Part shown: positions 34,518 to 43,804 of the stretch, in pieces
Position numbering within the stretch: position 1 is the stretch's first letter
Layout: each line of letters starts with the position of its first letter
Origin: a bacterium
GTDB taxonomy: Bacteria > Zhuqueibacterota > QNDG01 > JAFGCO01
Assembly: GCA_016932575.1 (NCBI GenBank)
Contig: JAFGCO010000039.1
Location: 1-59,429, forward strand
Length of the DNA stretch: 59,429 bases
Reading direction: 5' to 3'
The notes under the pieces: model-generated
What the model saw: the letters and a program-made list of their open reading frames with translations, nothing else
Databases searched by the model: none
Told to the model about the DNA's origin: nothing
Program-made: the position numbers and the translations under genes

Positions 34518-35834
34518 TTACGGCCTCAATACCGTGGGTGTTTCTGCGACAGGTTTGACATCGATATCATTGATTTGTTCTAAAAACGCCTGCCACTCAT
34601 TGGGATAGTGAGATTTACAGTACCGGAAGAATGCCGCATACCGCATCGTATTCACAGAAGCATCCCATACAGGGGGATTCATGTCTCTCAACACATCAGG
34701 CTCGTCTGAAAGACGCTTGCTGTACTCTTCCAGGAATACGGGACGATACATTTCCATTTCATATCGTAATTCGATGAGCATCTGCCGCAATGAAGACGTA
34801 TAATATTGATCCAGAAAATTCCGTCTGGCCTCATCACCTGATTGTTCAATGGCCATATTCACAGTCGTACCGGCAGCGTAAAGCGCATAGCTTCCCTGGT
34901 ACCGCTTCAGCTCCGCAAGCAGCTTATCGATATACCATTTTCTCTCATCAAAGTATCCCTCAGATTGCGAATTTATTTTTTCAATTTCTTCATCAATATC
35001 CGCAACAACCTTTTGATTAAATTGCGACTGTTCATCTTGACTCATCGTATCAAAAACATATTTCCAGCAATAATAAAAGGGATATCCTGTGATCTGCAGT
35101 GTATCATTTTTGATAAAAAATCGAATATTCTGCTGATAATCCGAAATGAGATAGGATCGAAACTGCACCTGTAATTCAGCTTCCACGTTTTTCAGTTTAA
35201 GAACAACACGACTCATTGCATCAAGGTTTGCAAACACATTCGGTTGAGATTCCCCTTTTCCCAAGATATAAACATTGTTTTTTTTCGGCAAATCCGCACA
35301 ATCATCATACATAAGCATCAAATCCATTTGCATCAGCCGCAATCCCAATAATGTATTCTCAAAAGCGGAATGATAATTCATAATATGACCGCCCTCATCC
35401 ATGATTCTTTTTTCCTCGATTTTATCCTTCAGACTGCCAAAATAGGTGAAACATGCATAGTAAGGGCTTTCTGCATACATGGCGATGGGAATCAGCTGCC
35501 AATCATAAATCTTCGTATCAATCCGTTGACCGTTGATAACAACCACCAATCGATTTCCGTCTTGATTTTGACTATTGTAGGAACATCGGACTAAATGTAC
35601 GGACAGACTGTCTGGCGGCAAAGCCTCCAGTTCAAAAGCGATCCCCCCCACACCGCTGAGTGAGCTTTGACTGTAAACGCTTCCACGATGCATATCTGTG
35701 GGGCTTTGCAAAGGAGGGGCCTCCATTTGTGGCATGGTCATTTTACCGAGAGTGATTTGTGCAGAAAGTTGAAACGACATGCACAAAACCAACATCAGGC
35801 TCAGCACACCGCGGATCCAATTTCTTTTTCTCAT
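34518..35834 (-). CDS. Secreted protein paired with TIR-TPR copy 2
   Basis: A 438-residue protein from the ATG at 35834, chosen because GGGAGG lies five bases upstream. A signal peptide covers residues 1-27 (MRKRNWIRG, then a hydrophobic run ending LSAQ). The rest is unrecognised but is a clear paralogue of the first 430 residues of the protein at 25398-27566: VGGIAFE, IYDWQLIPIA, NYHSAFENTLLGLRLMQMD, ISDYQQNIRFF and VWDASVNTMRYAAFFRY. It lacks the Ig-like and C-terminal sorting domains of its paralogue, so it probably stays in the periplasm. Function unknown. Confidence 0.75.
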   Translation of the reverse strand: MRKRNWIRGVLSLMLVLCMSFQLSAQITLGKMTMPQMEAPPLQSPTDMHRGSVYSQSSLSGVGGIAFELEALPPDSLSVHLVRCSYNSQNQDGNRLVVVINGQRIDTKIYDWQLIPIAMYAESPYYACFTYFGSLKDKIEEKRIMDEGGHIMNYHSAFENTLLGLRLMQMDLMLMYDDCADLPKKNNVYILGKGESQPNVFANLDAMSRVVLKLKNVEAELQVQFRSYLISDYQQNIRFFIKNDTLQITGYPFYYCWKYVFDTMSQDEQSQFNQKVVADIDEEIEKINSQSEGYFDERKWYIDKLLAELKRYQGSYALYAAGTTVNMAIEQSGDEARRNFLDQYYTSSLRQMLIELRYEMEMYRPVFLEEYSKRLSDEPDVLRDMNPPVWDASVNTMRYAAFFRYCKSHYPNEWQAFLEQINDIDVKPVAETPTVLRP

Positions 35835-36168
35835 TTTATCCTCCCTCATATTTAAACCTAATGCATTCAAAACACCCGGAACCACTTCCGAAAAAGCAGC
35901 AGAGATCCGGCTTGATTTATCTTTGAATTTTCTGAATACCGTATTTACTGTTTTTGTAAAACATTATTGACATACACAAACAACTTTTCAAATGAATCCT
36001 GTGGTGAGGCAGAATGATAGGGGATATTCTGCACATTGCGTAAACCGTAAGGAAGTTGATCCACTGAAAGAACTTCGTAAATGTATAAACCTGTCCGTCT
36101 TTACGATCTGAAAGACAGTTCTATTATTTTTGTTTATTTATTTCATCGAATCTTGCAATTTTGTCTGT

Positions 36169-36948
36169 TTAATCCTGGATTTTTCTTCTGTCCATGGATT
36201 GAATGGAGTATTGCTCACTGATTTTCCGGGCGATTCTCTCGACGAGTAATGGGATATTCCCCCTCTCCTCTTCTGTGGCGTCCTTCCAAACAGCTTCTGA
36301 GATCACCTGCAGCACATTTCTGGGCTCATGCTCTGTGCCCTTATCATCAAAATACCGGTATTTCAGTGCTTCATCTGCCAGTGTTTCACTCACCAGACGT
36401 GCCGGATTAAACTGTCCCAGGCTGACAGCCCGGGTATAGCATAACTGAAATCCCACGCGCAACCGCTGTTGTGTTAAGTCAGAGGAACGCCTCTCTTTGG
36501 ATTTATTTCTCCGATCCTGGTCTTTTGGCATATTCTTCTTTTTTTCATACGGCAGGAATGTCTTACCGAACACGGCCATGACCTTTTCAAATCCGGTTTT
36601 CATGCAAGATCTGAAATCAATGGTCTGATAGGCTTCCATACCGTCAACAAAGCGGGACAGATCTGTATCATCCAGAATCAATGGTAAAACTGCGCCTTTC
36701 GGTTTTAAAGTCTGAAAACGAACAAATTCCTTAATCACCCATTTGGAGTCTGCTGAATGGCTTGAAACCACGACAATTAAAGATTCAGCCTTTTCCAGAG
36801 CCCTGTCAATTTCATCTCTGTACTGGTGGCTGCCTTTAATATCATCCGTGCTGCACCAGGTTTTAACTCCATGATACTCCAGAAGCGCGACCAGCAGATT
36901 TACAAAATACCGATCATCACTTGAATGTGAAATAAAAACAGGCTGCAT
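36169..36948 (-). CDS. TIR domain protein with basic linker and C-terminal domain
   Basis: A 259-residue protein. The TIR domain (1-135) starts with PVFISHSSDDRYF and has SADSKWVIKEFVRF, with Trp70 and Glu74 at the NADase positions. A highly charged linker (KKKNMPKDQDRRNKSKERR, 136-154) leads to an 85-residue domain with VGFQLCYTRAVSLG that I do not recognise. It is the upstream end of the leftward TIR island. The 334-bp gap between it and the next gene (35835-36168) holds nothing I recognise. Confidence 0.83.
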   Translation of the reverse strand: MQPVFISHSSDDRYFVNLLVALLEYHGVKTWCSTDDIKGSHQYRDEIDRALEKAESLIVVVSSHSADSKWVIKEFVRFQTLKPKGAVLPLILDDTDLSRFVDGMEAYQTIDFRSCMKTGFEKVMAVFGKTFLPYEKKKNMPKDQDRRNKSKERRSSDLTQQRLRVGFQLCYTRAVSLGQFNPARLVSETLADEALKYRYFDDKGTEHEPRNVLQVISEAVWKDATEEERGNIPLLVERIARKISEQYSIQSMDRRKIQD

Positions 36949-37019
36949 CGTTTCATCCTCGTGGTTAAATGACCTGCATATTCATGTGTATAATGATTAT
37001 TCTGTATTTTCATCTTCAC

Positions 37020-37910
37020 TCAATGAAAAATCGCATAAATAACACCGTTCACATAATAAAGTATAATAATTCCGACAATCACCAGCACAGATAATACGAG
37101 AAACATTCCCAGATTATGGGCACTGTACTGTTCGCTTTCACGAAGGGCGCGCAACTCCTGCAATGTTAATTTGAATCGGGGTTTTTTAAAAGGAGAGTCG
37201 TCCAGTAAACGCTTTGCCATGACAATGATGATGATGATCAGGAAAAAAAGATACAATATAAGCAAAGCCAGTGTATGTTTTTGAGAAATGAAAACAATCA
37301 TATTAAAAATTCCATGACACAAAATTCCGAAAAAGAGCGCAAGAAAATGGAATATTCGTCTGTTATTTTTATGGATAAATTCGCCCATGGCAATAAAATA
37401 CCCGCTGATCGCTCCAAATAACACATGACCCGGCAGGGACCGTATGGCGGCTACAGACAGGCTTGCCCTGTGAAAATCAGACAGATCACCCGTTCTCTGG
37501 CCTTCCATAAGACTCTCTATGGATCCAGACAAAATATAGACAAAGTCTTCATATACGGCAAATCCGGCGGCAACGGCTACATAATAAATCATACCATCAA
37601 ATGGCTCATTAAAAAATTCTGAGCGGGTAACAACCCGTCTGACGACCCAATATTTAAGACCCTCCTCAATAAAAGCAGCAATAACAAAACATCTGAACAG
37701 AACCTGGATTAAATCTGAAGGGAACCGAATCGAAAAAAAACCGGGAAAACACGATTGCAAGAAAGTAATGGGCACAGACAAAGCCGCTCCGCAAAGAAAA
37801 CAGAAAAAAATCATATGAAGCGGTTCTTTCTCATACCGGTCAGAAAAGAAAAAAAGGATAAGTACGACGATTGAGGGGAAAAAAGCCAGAAAAAATAATT
37901 GAAAATACAT
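37020..37910 (-). CDS. PrsW-family intramembrane protease
   Basis: A 296-residue multi-pass membrane protein with about eight hydrophobic helices. It has the PrsW signature motifs in order: AAFIEEGLKYW (paired Glu, active site), GFAVYEDFVYI, PGHVLFGAISGYF and CHGIFN. PrsW proteases cut membrane proteins such as anti-sigma factors. It is 71 bp upstream of the TIR gene on the same strand, so it could belong to the island's signalling, but no anti-sigma factor is seen here. Confidence 0.85.
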   Translation of the reverse strand: MYFQLFFLAFFPSIVVLILFFFSDRYEKEPLHMIFFCFLCGAALSVPITFLQSCFPGFFSIRFPSDLIQVLFRCFVIAAFIEEGLKYWVVRRVVTRSEFFNEPFDGMIYYVAVAAGFAVYEDFVYILSGSIESLMEGQRTGDLSDFHRASLSVAAIRSLPGHVLFGAISGYFIAMGEFIHKNNRRIFHFLALFFGILCHGIFNMIVFISQKHTLALLILYLFFLIIIIIVMAKRLLDDSPFKKPRFKLTLQELRALRESEQYSAHNLGMFLVLSVLVIVGIIILYYVNGVIYAIFH

Positions 37911-38051
37911 CGAATCTTACCATATTTATTTATAATAGCCAATTAAAAAGGAGATTTCCGTTCACAGGGAAAGAATATAATATTATGTTTAAAATACCTG
38001 AGAAAAATTTCATTGTCAATGGTTTATTGTCTAGCGGCAGAAAAAAATGAC

Positions 38052-38140
38052 TTGACATATTGTATACAATATTATATATTATGTATAGTTTAGTATACTT
38101 TTAGTATAGTATGAAATACTTTTAGTCAAACGGAGGGCCG
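38052..38140 (+). promoter_or_regulatory. Promoter and operator of the XRE regulator
   Basis: TTGACA (38052-38057), a 17-bp spacer and TATATT (38075-38080) make a near-perfect sigma70 promoter. The perfect palindrome ATTGTATACAAT (38059-38070) fills most of the spacer, and related GTATA/TATAC words continue to about 38110. This is the usual layout of an autorepressed XRE gene. GGAGGG (38132-38137) serves the TTG start at 38144. Confidence 0.75.
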
Positions 38141-38143
38141 CTC

Positions 38144-38374
38144 TTGAAACTTGGCAACCATATCCGGCGATGCCGCTTCGAGCACAATGAAATATCGCAG
38201 CAGGCGCTGGCCAATGCAGTGGGTGTCACGCGATTGACCATACACTCTATTGAAAAAGGCAAGTTTGTGCCTTCCACATTTCTGGCGTTCAAACTGGCGC
38301 GATTTTTTAAAAAAAATGTTGAAGACATCTTCTATTTAATAGATACTGAACAAGAGAATTCGGGGGAAACATGA
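38144..38374 (+). CDS. XRE-family transcriptional regulator
   Basis: A 76-residue protein starting at TTG, supported by GGAGGG seven bases upstream and no nearby ATG in frame. The helix-turn-helix spans about 16-45 (SQQALANAVGVTRLTIHSIE), followed by the usual KGKFVPST and LARFFKKNVEDIFY helices, as in YozG/Cro-like regulators. Its stop overlaps the start of a membrane protein gene (ATGA), a pairing common for XRE regulators that sense through a membrane partner. It probably represses its own promoter through the palindrome at 38059-38070. Confidence 0.9.
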   Translation: MKLGNHIRRCRFEHNEISQQALANAVGVTRLTIHSIEKGKFVPSTFLAFKLARFFKKNVEDIFYLIDTEQENSGET

Positions 38375-39270
38375 AAAAGGGATTCCTGATCACAAACATC
38401 ACCGCCTCTTTTTTTGCAGTGGTTTCAATCGGATGGCTCATATATGACTTTATCGCCTATGGCATCCTTCGGGGAAAAATGCTACAACTCGAACCCTTGA
38501 CATCCCTGGATGAGAAGCTGGGACTATTCATCTGGCTGGGGGTTCTGGTTTTTCTCATTTTTCACATCGTATCGTTTCTTGCGATTGCCAGCCAGTTCCA
38601 GTTTTTTAAAAAAGCAGGCGCATTGCGTGTGATTGCACTTCTCCTCGCGATCGTCTCATGCATCTTTATCCTCGATGATATTGCCTGCCTTTCGGATATC
38701 GGAAAGGAATATCAGGAGGGACTGGAAGTGGAGTTTGAATGGAGATCACTGTACAGAAGCTCGGCATTGCATGGTCTTTTCTTTCTGGTCATGCTGGCAA
38801 ATCTAATCCAGGCATTATACCGGAGAACGGAGGTGAAACCCGGTGAAGCCGCAGTGCACGATGTAACCATTTTTACTCTTGTTCATGCAGTGGGCGTTCT
38901 CTGTTCCGGTATCGGATTATTCGGAGCATTTGCCGCGCTGATTGTACAGCGTAGCCATCCGCTTCTTCATATTACATTCCCCTTTCTTTTCATACTCTCG
39001 CTTATTCCCTATGGTTTACTTGCCGGCTACTGGCTGATCATGAAAGTAAAGGAAAAACCGGAGAACTGGTATGATGAGAAGCAATTTCGTGATATTTCCC
39101 GGGCCGCGCTTTTAACCATGTTCACCACCATTCCACTCATGGCCCTGATCTATATCCTGACTTACAATGCGCCAAAAAATCCGATGGATATTCTCTGGTT
39201 CCCGGTTTATCTCTACTGGGTTATATTCTGTTTTTCACTGGGATCTCTCTATTTTAATTGGAACAATTAG
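38371..39270 (+). CDS. Multi-pass membrane protein paired with XRE regulator
   Basis: A 299-residue protein with about seven or eight hydrophobic helices (for example 8-28, 52-72, 83-101, 130-150, 165-187, 198-222, 243-262, 274-296). It is translationally coupled to the XRE gene by ATGA. I do not recognise a catalytic motif; DUF2975-type partners of XRE regulators have a similar arrangement but are shorter. A role in sensing or transport linked to the regulator is inferred from coupling. Confidence 0.75.
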   Translation: MKKGFLITNITASFFAVVSIGWLIYDFIAYGILRGKMLQLEPLTSLDEKLGLFIWLGVLVFLIFHIVSFLAIASQFQFFKKAGALRVIALLLAIVSCIFILDDIACLSDIGKEYQEGLEVEFEWRSLYRSSALHGLFFLVMLANLIQALYRRTEVKPGEAAVHDVTIFTLVHAVGVLCSGIGLFGAFAALIVQRSHPLLHITFPFLFILSLIPYGLLAGYWLIMKVKEKPENWYDEKQFRDISRAALLTMFTTIPLMALIYILTYNAPKNPMDILWFPVYLYWVIFCFSLGSLYFNWNN

Positions 39271-39280
39271 GAGTAATATC

Positions 39281-40024
39281 ATGCGATTCACTAGTTTCTC
39301 TGCAGGACTTATTCTCATTATCTGCCTTTTGGTCATTGGATTGGAGACCGATGCAAATTCAAATTTATCTGCCCGGGGAAGCAATCCGACCGCCATCACA
39401 ATCGATTTGCCCGGCATACCGGCTGACGCCAAATCCCTCGAACTGATTCTTGTCCAACCTGGTAAGTTTGTCATGGGTTCAGATAAGGCTGACTCCGGTT
39501 CTTATGAACATTCATGGCCGGAGCATGAGGTCACGATTACCCGTCCGTTTTATTTAGGAAAGCTTGAAATCACACAAGCTCAATACGAAGCGTTGCGGGG
39601 AAACAAGGCCAATCATTCAAAACATAAAGGTCCGGACCTGCCTGTTGAAAAAGCAAGCTGGTATGATACATGGCTGTTCCTTCGAAGACTGAATAAACTG
39701 AAATTGGGACAATTTCGTCTGCCCTCTGAAGCGGAATGGGAATATGCCTGCATGCTTTCGGATTCTCTGGGCATTCTTGATATGAAAGCCGGTCTGTGTG
39801 AATGGTGTGAAGACAAATGGCAGAAACCCCACAACCGGGGACCGCAAACCAATCCCAGAAGAAAAGGCGGATTTTTCAGTTTTATCTGGCCACTGACAAA
39901 CCGTGTACTCAAGGGTGCATCAAATGATTTTGGACCGGAAAATATGTCTGCGTTCCGATCATTCGAACAATCTATCGATTATCATTACCTTATTGGATTT
40001 CGGATTGTAAAGGAACTGGAATAA
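39281..40024 (+). CDS. Exported formylglycine-generating-enzyme-like (SUMF1) protein
   Basis: A 247-residue protein from the ATG at 39281, chosen for AGGAG eight bases upstream; the longer frame is overlap with the previous gene. A signal peptide spans 1-25. The FGE-sulfatase domain shows VQPGKFVMGS, HEVTITRPFYLGKLEITQAQYE, FRLPSEAEWEYA, CEWCEDKW and YLIGFRIV. The middle YPWG segment is missing, and the copper-binding Cys pair of real FGE is not evident, so this is probably a C-lectin-like member without formylglycine activity. It ends the XRE operon at a strong terminator. Confidence 0.82.
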   Translation: MRFTSFSAGLILIICLLVIGLETDANSNLSARGSNPTAITIDLPGIPADAKSLELILVQPGKFVMGSDKADSGSYEHSWPEHEVTITRPFYLGKLEITQAQYEALRGNKANHSKHKGPDLPVEKASWYDTWLFLRRLNKLKLGQFRLPSEAEWEYACMLSDSLGILDMKAGLCEWCEDKWQKPHNRGPQTNPRRKGGFFSFIWPLTNRVLKGASNDFGPENMSAFRSFEQSIDYHYLIGFRIVKELE

Positions 40025-40031
40025 AGATTCT

Positions 40032-40071
40032 AATCCTGCCGGATATTAAAAACCCGGCAGGATTTTTTTTT
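40032..40071 (+). terminator. Rho-independent terminator
   Basis: AATCCTGCCGG (40032-40042) pairs perfectly with CCGGCAGGATT (40054-40064) and runs into a T tract to 40071. It lies 8 bp after the SUMF1-like gene and separates the XRE operon from the jelly-roll/two-component cluster. Confidence 0.92.
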
Positions 40072-40300
40072 AAAAAAGGCATAATCTATTCTTCCAGCCA
40101 ATCAATCCGCAAATTATCCTCCGATAAACACACAAAACAGCTTCCATCCGGAGAAAATCTGACCAGATACAATTACATTTTTTGACATCTTTTGACTTAC
40201 TGCTGACAACCCTGTTATCATTTGTTAGTATATATGAAATGTGAAAGCAATTGATTTTTTTCAAATTATTTGTTTATTTAATGCAAGAGGAGAATATGCG

Positions 40301-41347
40301 ATGAAAATCCAGCTGACCGTTGCATTCATGATTATGCTGAGCCACATGCTCATCGCAGGCTCACCAAAACGGGAAATCAATCTGCGGGGCAAATGGTATT
40401 TCGAACTGGGAGACATACCTGCTTATGCAGAAGCGGACTTTGATCATTCGCACTGGGAAAAAGTAAGGGTTCCTGCCCCCTGGGAAGACCAGGGATTTCC
40501 CGGTTATGACGGATATGCCTGGTACAGAAGAACCTTCCGCGTTCCGGAAAAACTGCAAAAAAAATCGCTCACCCTGGCACTGGGATACATCGACGATGTA
40601 GATCAGGTCTATATCAACGGGCAATTTCTCAACGGTCGGGGAATTGACGCACCCCATTATGTTTCAGCGTATAATCAGAGAAGGCTGTATCAGATTCCCG
40701 GCAATTTGTTAAAATATGGAGATGATAACGTGATCGCTGTCCGTGTATATGATGACTGGGGCGAAGGCGGTATTGTTTCAGGCAAAGTGGGAATCTATTC
40801 TCAACAATCATCCGGTACGACAGTGGACCTGGCAGGCAGATGGAAGTTCCGGAGCGGTGATAATCCCGGCTGGGCAGTTGAGGATCTGGATGACAGCGGC
40901 TGGAACACTCTGGTTGTACCGGGCCGCTGGGAAGACCAGGGATACCAGGATCTGGACGAGTATGCCTGGTACCGGACTGAAATCATCTTGCCAAAAACCA
41001 TGGAAGATGAAAAACTCATCCTGTACATCGGAGCGATCGATGATGCAGATGAATTATATATCAACGGTAAGAAAATCAGTTCCAAGGGCAAGTTCCCCGG
41101 TGAAAATTTCAGAGAGTACAACCGCCGTTTTTACAATCACGAACGCTTTTATTATATTCCCGGCCATGTGTTACAGCCGGGTGAAAAAAACGTCATTGCC
41201 ATCCGGGTTTGGGATTCCGGAGGAGACGGCGGCATATACCGCGGACCCGTGGGTATTACCACCCGGCAGGAATATCGTAAATTCCGAAAATCCCATCATT
41301 ATCATCATTCAAATTTTTCGTATTTTCTGAATGATCTTTTGGATTGA
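40301..41347 (+). CDS. Secreted tandem GH2-type jelly-roll protein, paralogue 1
   Basis: A 348-residue protein from the ATG at 40301 with AGGAG eight bases before it. After a signal peptide (1-20) it has two similar 150-residue domains. Each carries LRGKWYFELGD / DSGWNTLVVPGRWEDQG, GYAWYR, IDDVDQVYING and NVIAVRVYDDWGEGGI. This is the sugar-binding jelly roll found at the start of GH2 enzymes and in sialate esterases, here with no catalytic domain. It likely binds carbohydrate outside the inner membrane. Three paralogues follow after the two-component genes. Confidence 0.82.
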   Translation: MKIQLTVAFMIMLSHMLIAGSPKREINLRGKWYFELGDIPAYAEADFDHSHWEKVRVPAPWEDQGFPGYDGYAWYRRTFRVPEKLQKKSLTLALGYIDDVDQVYINGQFLNGRGIDAPHYVSAYNQRRLYQIPGNLLKYGDDNVIAVRVYDDWGEGGIVSGKVGIYSQQSSGTTVDLAGRWKFRSGDNPGWAVEDLDDSGWNTLVVPGRWEDQGYQDLDEYAWYRTEIILPKTMEDEKLILYIGAIDDADELYINGKKISSKGKFPGENFREYNRRFYNHERFYYIPGHVLQPGEKNVIAIRVWDSGGDGGIYRGPVGITTRQEYRKFRKSHHYHHSNFSYFLNDLLD

Positions 41348-41418
41348 GCCTTTTGATTATTGAATACTCCCGGGCCTTTCTTGGAAAAAATATTATTTTT
41401 TGGAGTAACCAGAACAAC

Positions 41419-42981
41419 ATGAAACGTCCGCACCTGACATATTTGGTTCTTGGAGGACTGGCACTGTTTCTTCCGCTGTTTAGCTACACCATTTACCAAT
41501 GGTCTGAACGCAACAAGGACGAAGCGCTCATTAACGAAATTTACGAACGGCAGCTCAATACCATCCTGTTCTCAGTAAACCAGTATTGCTGGGATAAGTT
41601 CGCCAACTGGACATCCATTTTCACAGAAATCGCTGCAACACCGGACGAGAACAGTCACCGCATTGATCTTTTGCTGAAACAAAACCGCTCCATTCTCGGC
41701 GTATGCTTGCTGGACAGTAATAAAAATGTGATCGTGAACAGGGGCCGGTTTCGTTTTTTTGAAAAACCGGACGAAGCCTGCCGGGTCGTACAGCATCAAA
41801 TACAGGCACACCAACAGCAATTAAACCGAATGAAGCGGCGCGCTGAAGAAGGATACATGCAACCGCTGAGTCTGGTTATGGATCATATCGATCCCGTTCT
41901 GGATCTAATTTTAATACCGGTCATTCCCCTGTCAGATTCTACCTCAGACTGGATGATCGCCGGTTTGTTTATTGATACGCATCGCTTCGTACAAGATATC
42001 GTGGTACGTAAATTTAATGAAATGAATGACGGTAATCTGGCATTTGCCACGAAAGCTCAGGACAATGAACTGCTGTTTATTTCGGATGCGGAAACAAGCC
42101 CGACCTTTGAAAGAAGCGAACCGATGTGGATTCTTCCGGATCTGCACCTGATGGTTAAAATTAAAGGGACCACACCTCAGAATCTTTCAAAAAAACGCAT
42201 CCGTACCAACTTACTTTTTCTGGTGGTCATCAATTACCTGTTTGGTGCGGGAATCGTGATTCTCATGCGCAATGTCTCCAAAGCAATAAACCTCGCCCGT
42301 ATGAAAAGCGATTTTGTGGCCAATGTGTCTCATGAGCTGAGAACACCTCTGGCCCTGATACGCATGTATGCGGAAACCCTTGAAATGGGACGTATCCAGT
42401 CAAAAAAGAAACAACAGCGTTACTATCAGACCATTATGAATGAATGCTCCCGCCTGACCAAACTGATCAATAATATTCTTGATTTCTCAAAAATCGAATC
42501 CCATAAAAAAGAATATGCATTTCAAAGCATCCAGCCGGATCTCTGGCTTCGGGAATCCCTTAATATGTATCAATTTCATCTGGATCAAAAAGGTTTCAGA
42601 CTGGAATCCACCATAAAAAAATGTCCGAAGATCCGGGCGGACCGTGAGGCCATTACCCAGGCCTTAACCAACCTGCTGGATAACGCAGTAAAATTCAGCA
42701 ATCAAAGCAAGAAGGTCCGGGTAGGCCTCGAGCCGGCAGACAGTAAAATATGCCTGACTGTGACTGACTATGGCATCGGTATCGCTCCTTCCGATCAAAA
42801 ACATATTTTTGATAAATTTTTCCGTGTCGGCTCGAGTTTGATACATGATGTCAAAGGAACGGGTCTCGGATTAAGTTTGGTTAAGCATATTATGGAGGTA
42901 CATGGCGGTCATGTGGAAGTAAAAAGTGAACCGGGACACGGAAGCACTTTTTTTCTGTACTTTCCCGCCGGAGAATTTTAA
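41419..42981 (+). CDS. Sensor histidine kinase with periplasmic domain
   Basis: A 520-residue protein from the ATG at 41419; GGAG is 13 bases upstream, so the start is not certain. Membrane helices lie at about 6-26 and 264-284 and enclose a 235-residue periplasmic sensor. The kinase core has the phosphoacceptor His305 in VSHELRTPL, the N box NLLDNAVKFS, and the G boxes DYGIGIAP and GTGLGLSLV. The gene sits between jelly-roll paralogue 1 and the response regulator; the secreted sugar-binding proteins may present the ligand to its sensor. This coupling is inferred from the cluster. Confidence 0.92.
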   Translation: MKRPHLTYLVLGGLALFLPLFSYTIYQWSERNKDEALINEIYERQLNTILFSVNQYCWDKFANWTSIFTEIAATPDENSHRIDLLLKQNRSILGVCLLDSNKNVIVNRGRFRFFEKPDEACRVVQHQIQAHQQQLNRMKRRAEEGYMQPLSLVMDHIDPVLDLILIPVIPLSDSTSDWMIAGLFIDTHRFVQDIVVRKFNEMNDGNLAFATKAQDNELLFISDAETSPTFERSEPMWILPDLHLMVKIKGTTPQNLSKKRIRTNLLFLVVINYLFGAGIVILMRNVSKAINLARMKSDFVANVSHELRTPLALIRMYAETLEMGRIQSKKKQQRYYQTIMNECSRLTKLINNILDFSKIESHKKEYAFQSIQPDLWLRESLNMYQFHLDQKGFRLESTIKKCPKIRADREAITQALTNLLDNAVKFSNQSKKVRVGLEPADSKICLTVTDYGIGIAPSDQKHIFDKFFRVGSSLIHDVKGTGLGLSLVKHIMEVHGGHVEVKSEPGHGSTFFLYFPAGEF

Positions 42982-43105
42982 TATGTTTTCTGCAGGAGAT
43001 AAAAAATTGTTGAATTTAGGTTGTTACTTTATAAAAACGGTTTTGAAAAACAAGCCGTTTCGATGTCGAATGTATCATGATTTTTAAGCGAAATGGGAGG
43101 ACATT

Positions 43106-43789
43106 ATGCCCAGCATTCTCATTATTGAGGATGAACCGGACATGGCTGCCGGATTAAAAGATAATTTTGAATTCGAAGGGTATGACGTGATTATCGCGCA
43201 TGACGGAGAAAACGGTCTGGCCATGGCACTTTCGCACACACCGGATTTTATTCTTCTGGATATTATGCTTCCAAAAAAATCCGGATTGGATGTCTGCCGT
43301 GAACTGCGCATGAGAAAAAGCAAAATCCCCATTATCATGCTTACGGCAAAGGGACAGGAAATCGATAAAGTCCTAGGTTTGGAACTGGGGGCAGACGATT
43401 ATATCACCAAACCTTTCAGTGTCAGGGAGCTTCTGGCGCGTGTCAAAGCCGTACTGAGGCGGGTACCGGACAGTGATGAAACAACTTCGGAATCGGTCAC
43501 CATGGGACGATTAACCCTGAATTTTCAATATTATGAAGCCACAGAGGGAGAAGAACCGGTCGAAATGACACATCGTGAATTTGAATTGTTGAAATATTTT
43601 TATGAGCACTCGGGGAAAACCATCTCACGGGATGAACTGCTTAATCAGGTTTGGGGATACGAATCATATCCGACTTCACGCACGGTAGACAATCATATTC
43701 TGAATCTGCGTAAAAAACTGGAAGTCAATCCGGCGCATCCGCGGCATCTTCTCACAGTTCACGGAGTAGGGTATAAATACATCAATTGA
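43106..43789 (+). CDS. OmpR-family response regulator
   Basis: A 227-residue protein with GGGAGG seven bases before the ATG. The receiver domain has EDEPD at 8-12, phosphoacceptor Asp52 in LLDIMLP, and Lys near 105 in TKPFS. The winged-helix DNA-binding domain (about 130-225) shows EMTHREFELLKYF, RDELLNQVWGY, RTVDNHILNLRKKLE and TVHGVGYKY. It is the partner of the kinase encoded just before and probably controls the surrounding jelly-roll genes. The 124-bp gap before it has an AAACGG/CCGTTT hairpin. Confidence 0.95.
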   Translation: MPSILIIEDEPDMAAGLKDNFEFEGYDVIIAHDGENGLAMALSHTPDFILLDIMLPKKSGLDVCRELRMRKSKIPIIMLTAKGQEIDKVLGLELGADDYITKPFSVRELLARVKAVLRRVPDSDETTSESVTMGRLTLNFQYYEATEGEEPVEMTHREFELLKYFYEHSGKTISRDELLNQVWGYESYPTSRTVDNHILNLRKKLEVNPAHPRHLLTVHGVGYKYIN

Positions 43790-43804
43790 AGGAGGATTTC
43801 AGCC

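Noticed and set aside
20978-36948. Thoeris or CBASS system
   Set aside because: No ThsA-like SIR2/SLOG pair, cyclic-nucleotide synthase (CD-NTase) or SAVED/Cap effector is seen; TIR proteins alone are not enough.
39167-39280. Longer start for the FGE-like protein
   Set aside because: The extension lies inside the preceding gene and has no ribosome binding site; the ATG at 39281 follows AGGAG and gives a signal peptide.
42983-43087. 34-codon frame between the kinase and response regulator
   Set aside because: No ribosome binding site and no recognisable pattern; treated as leader sequence.
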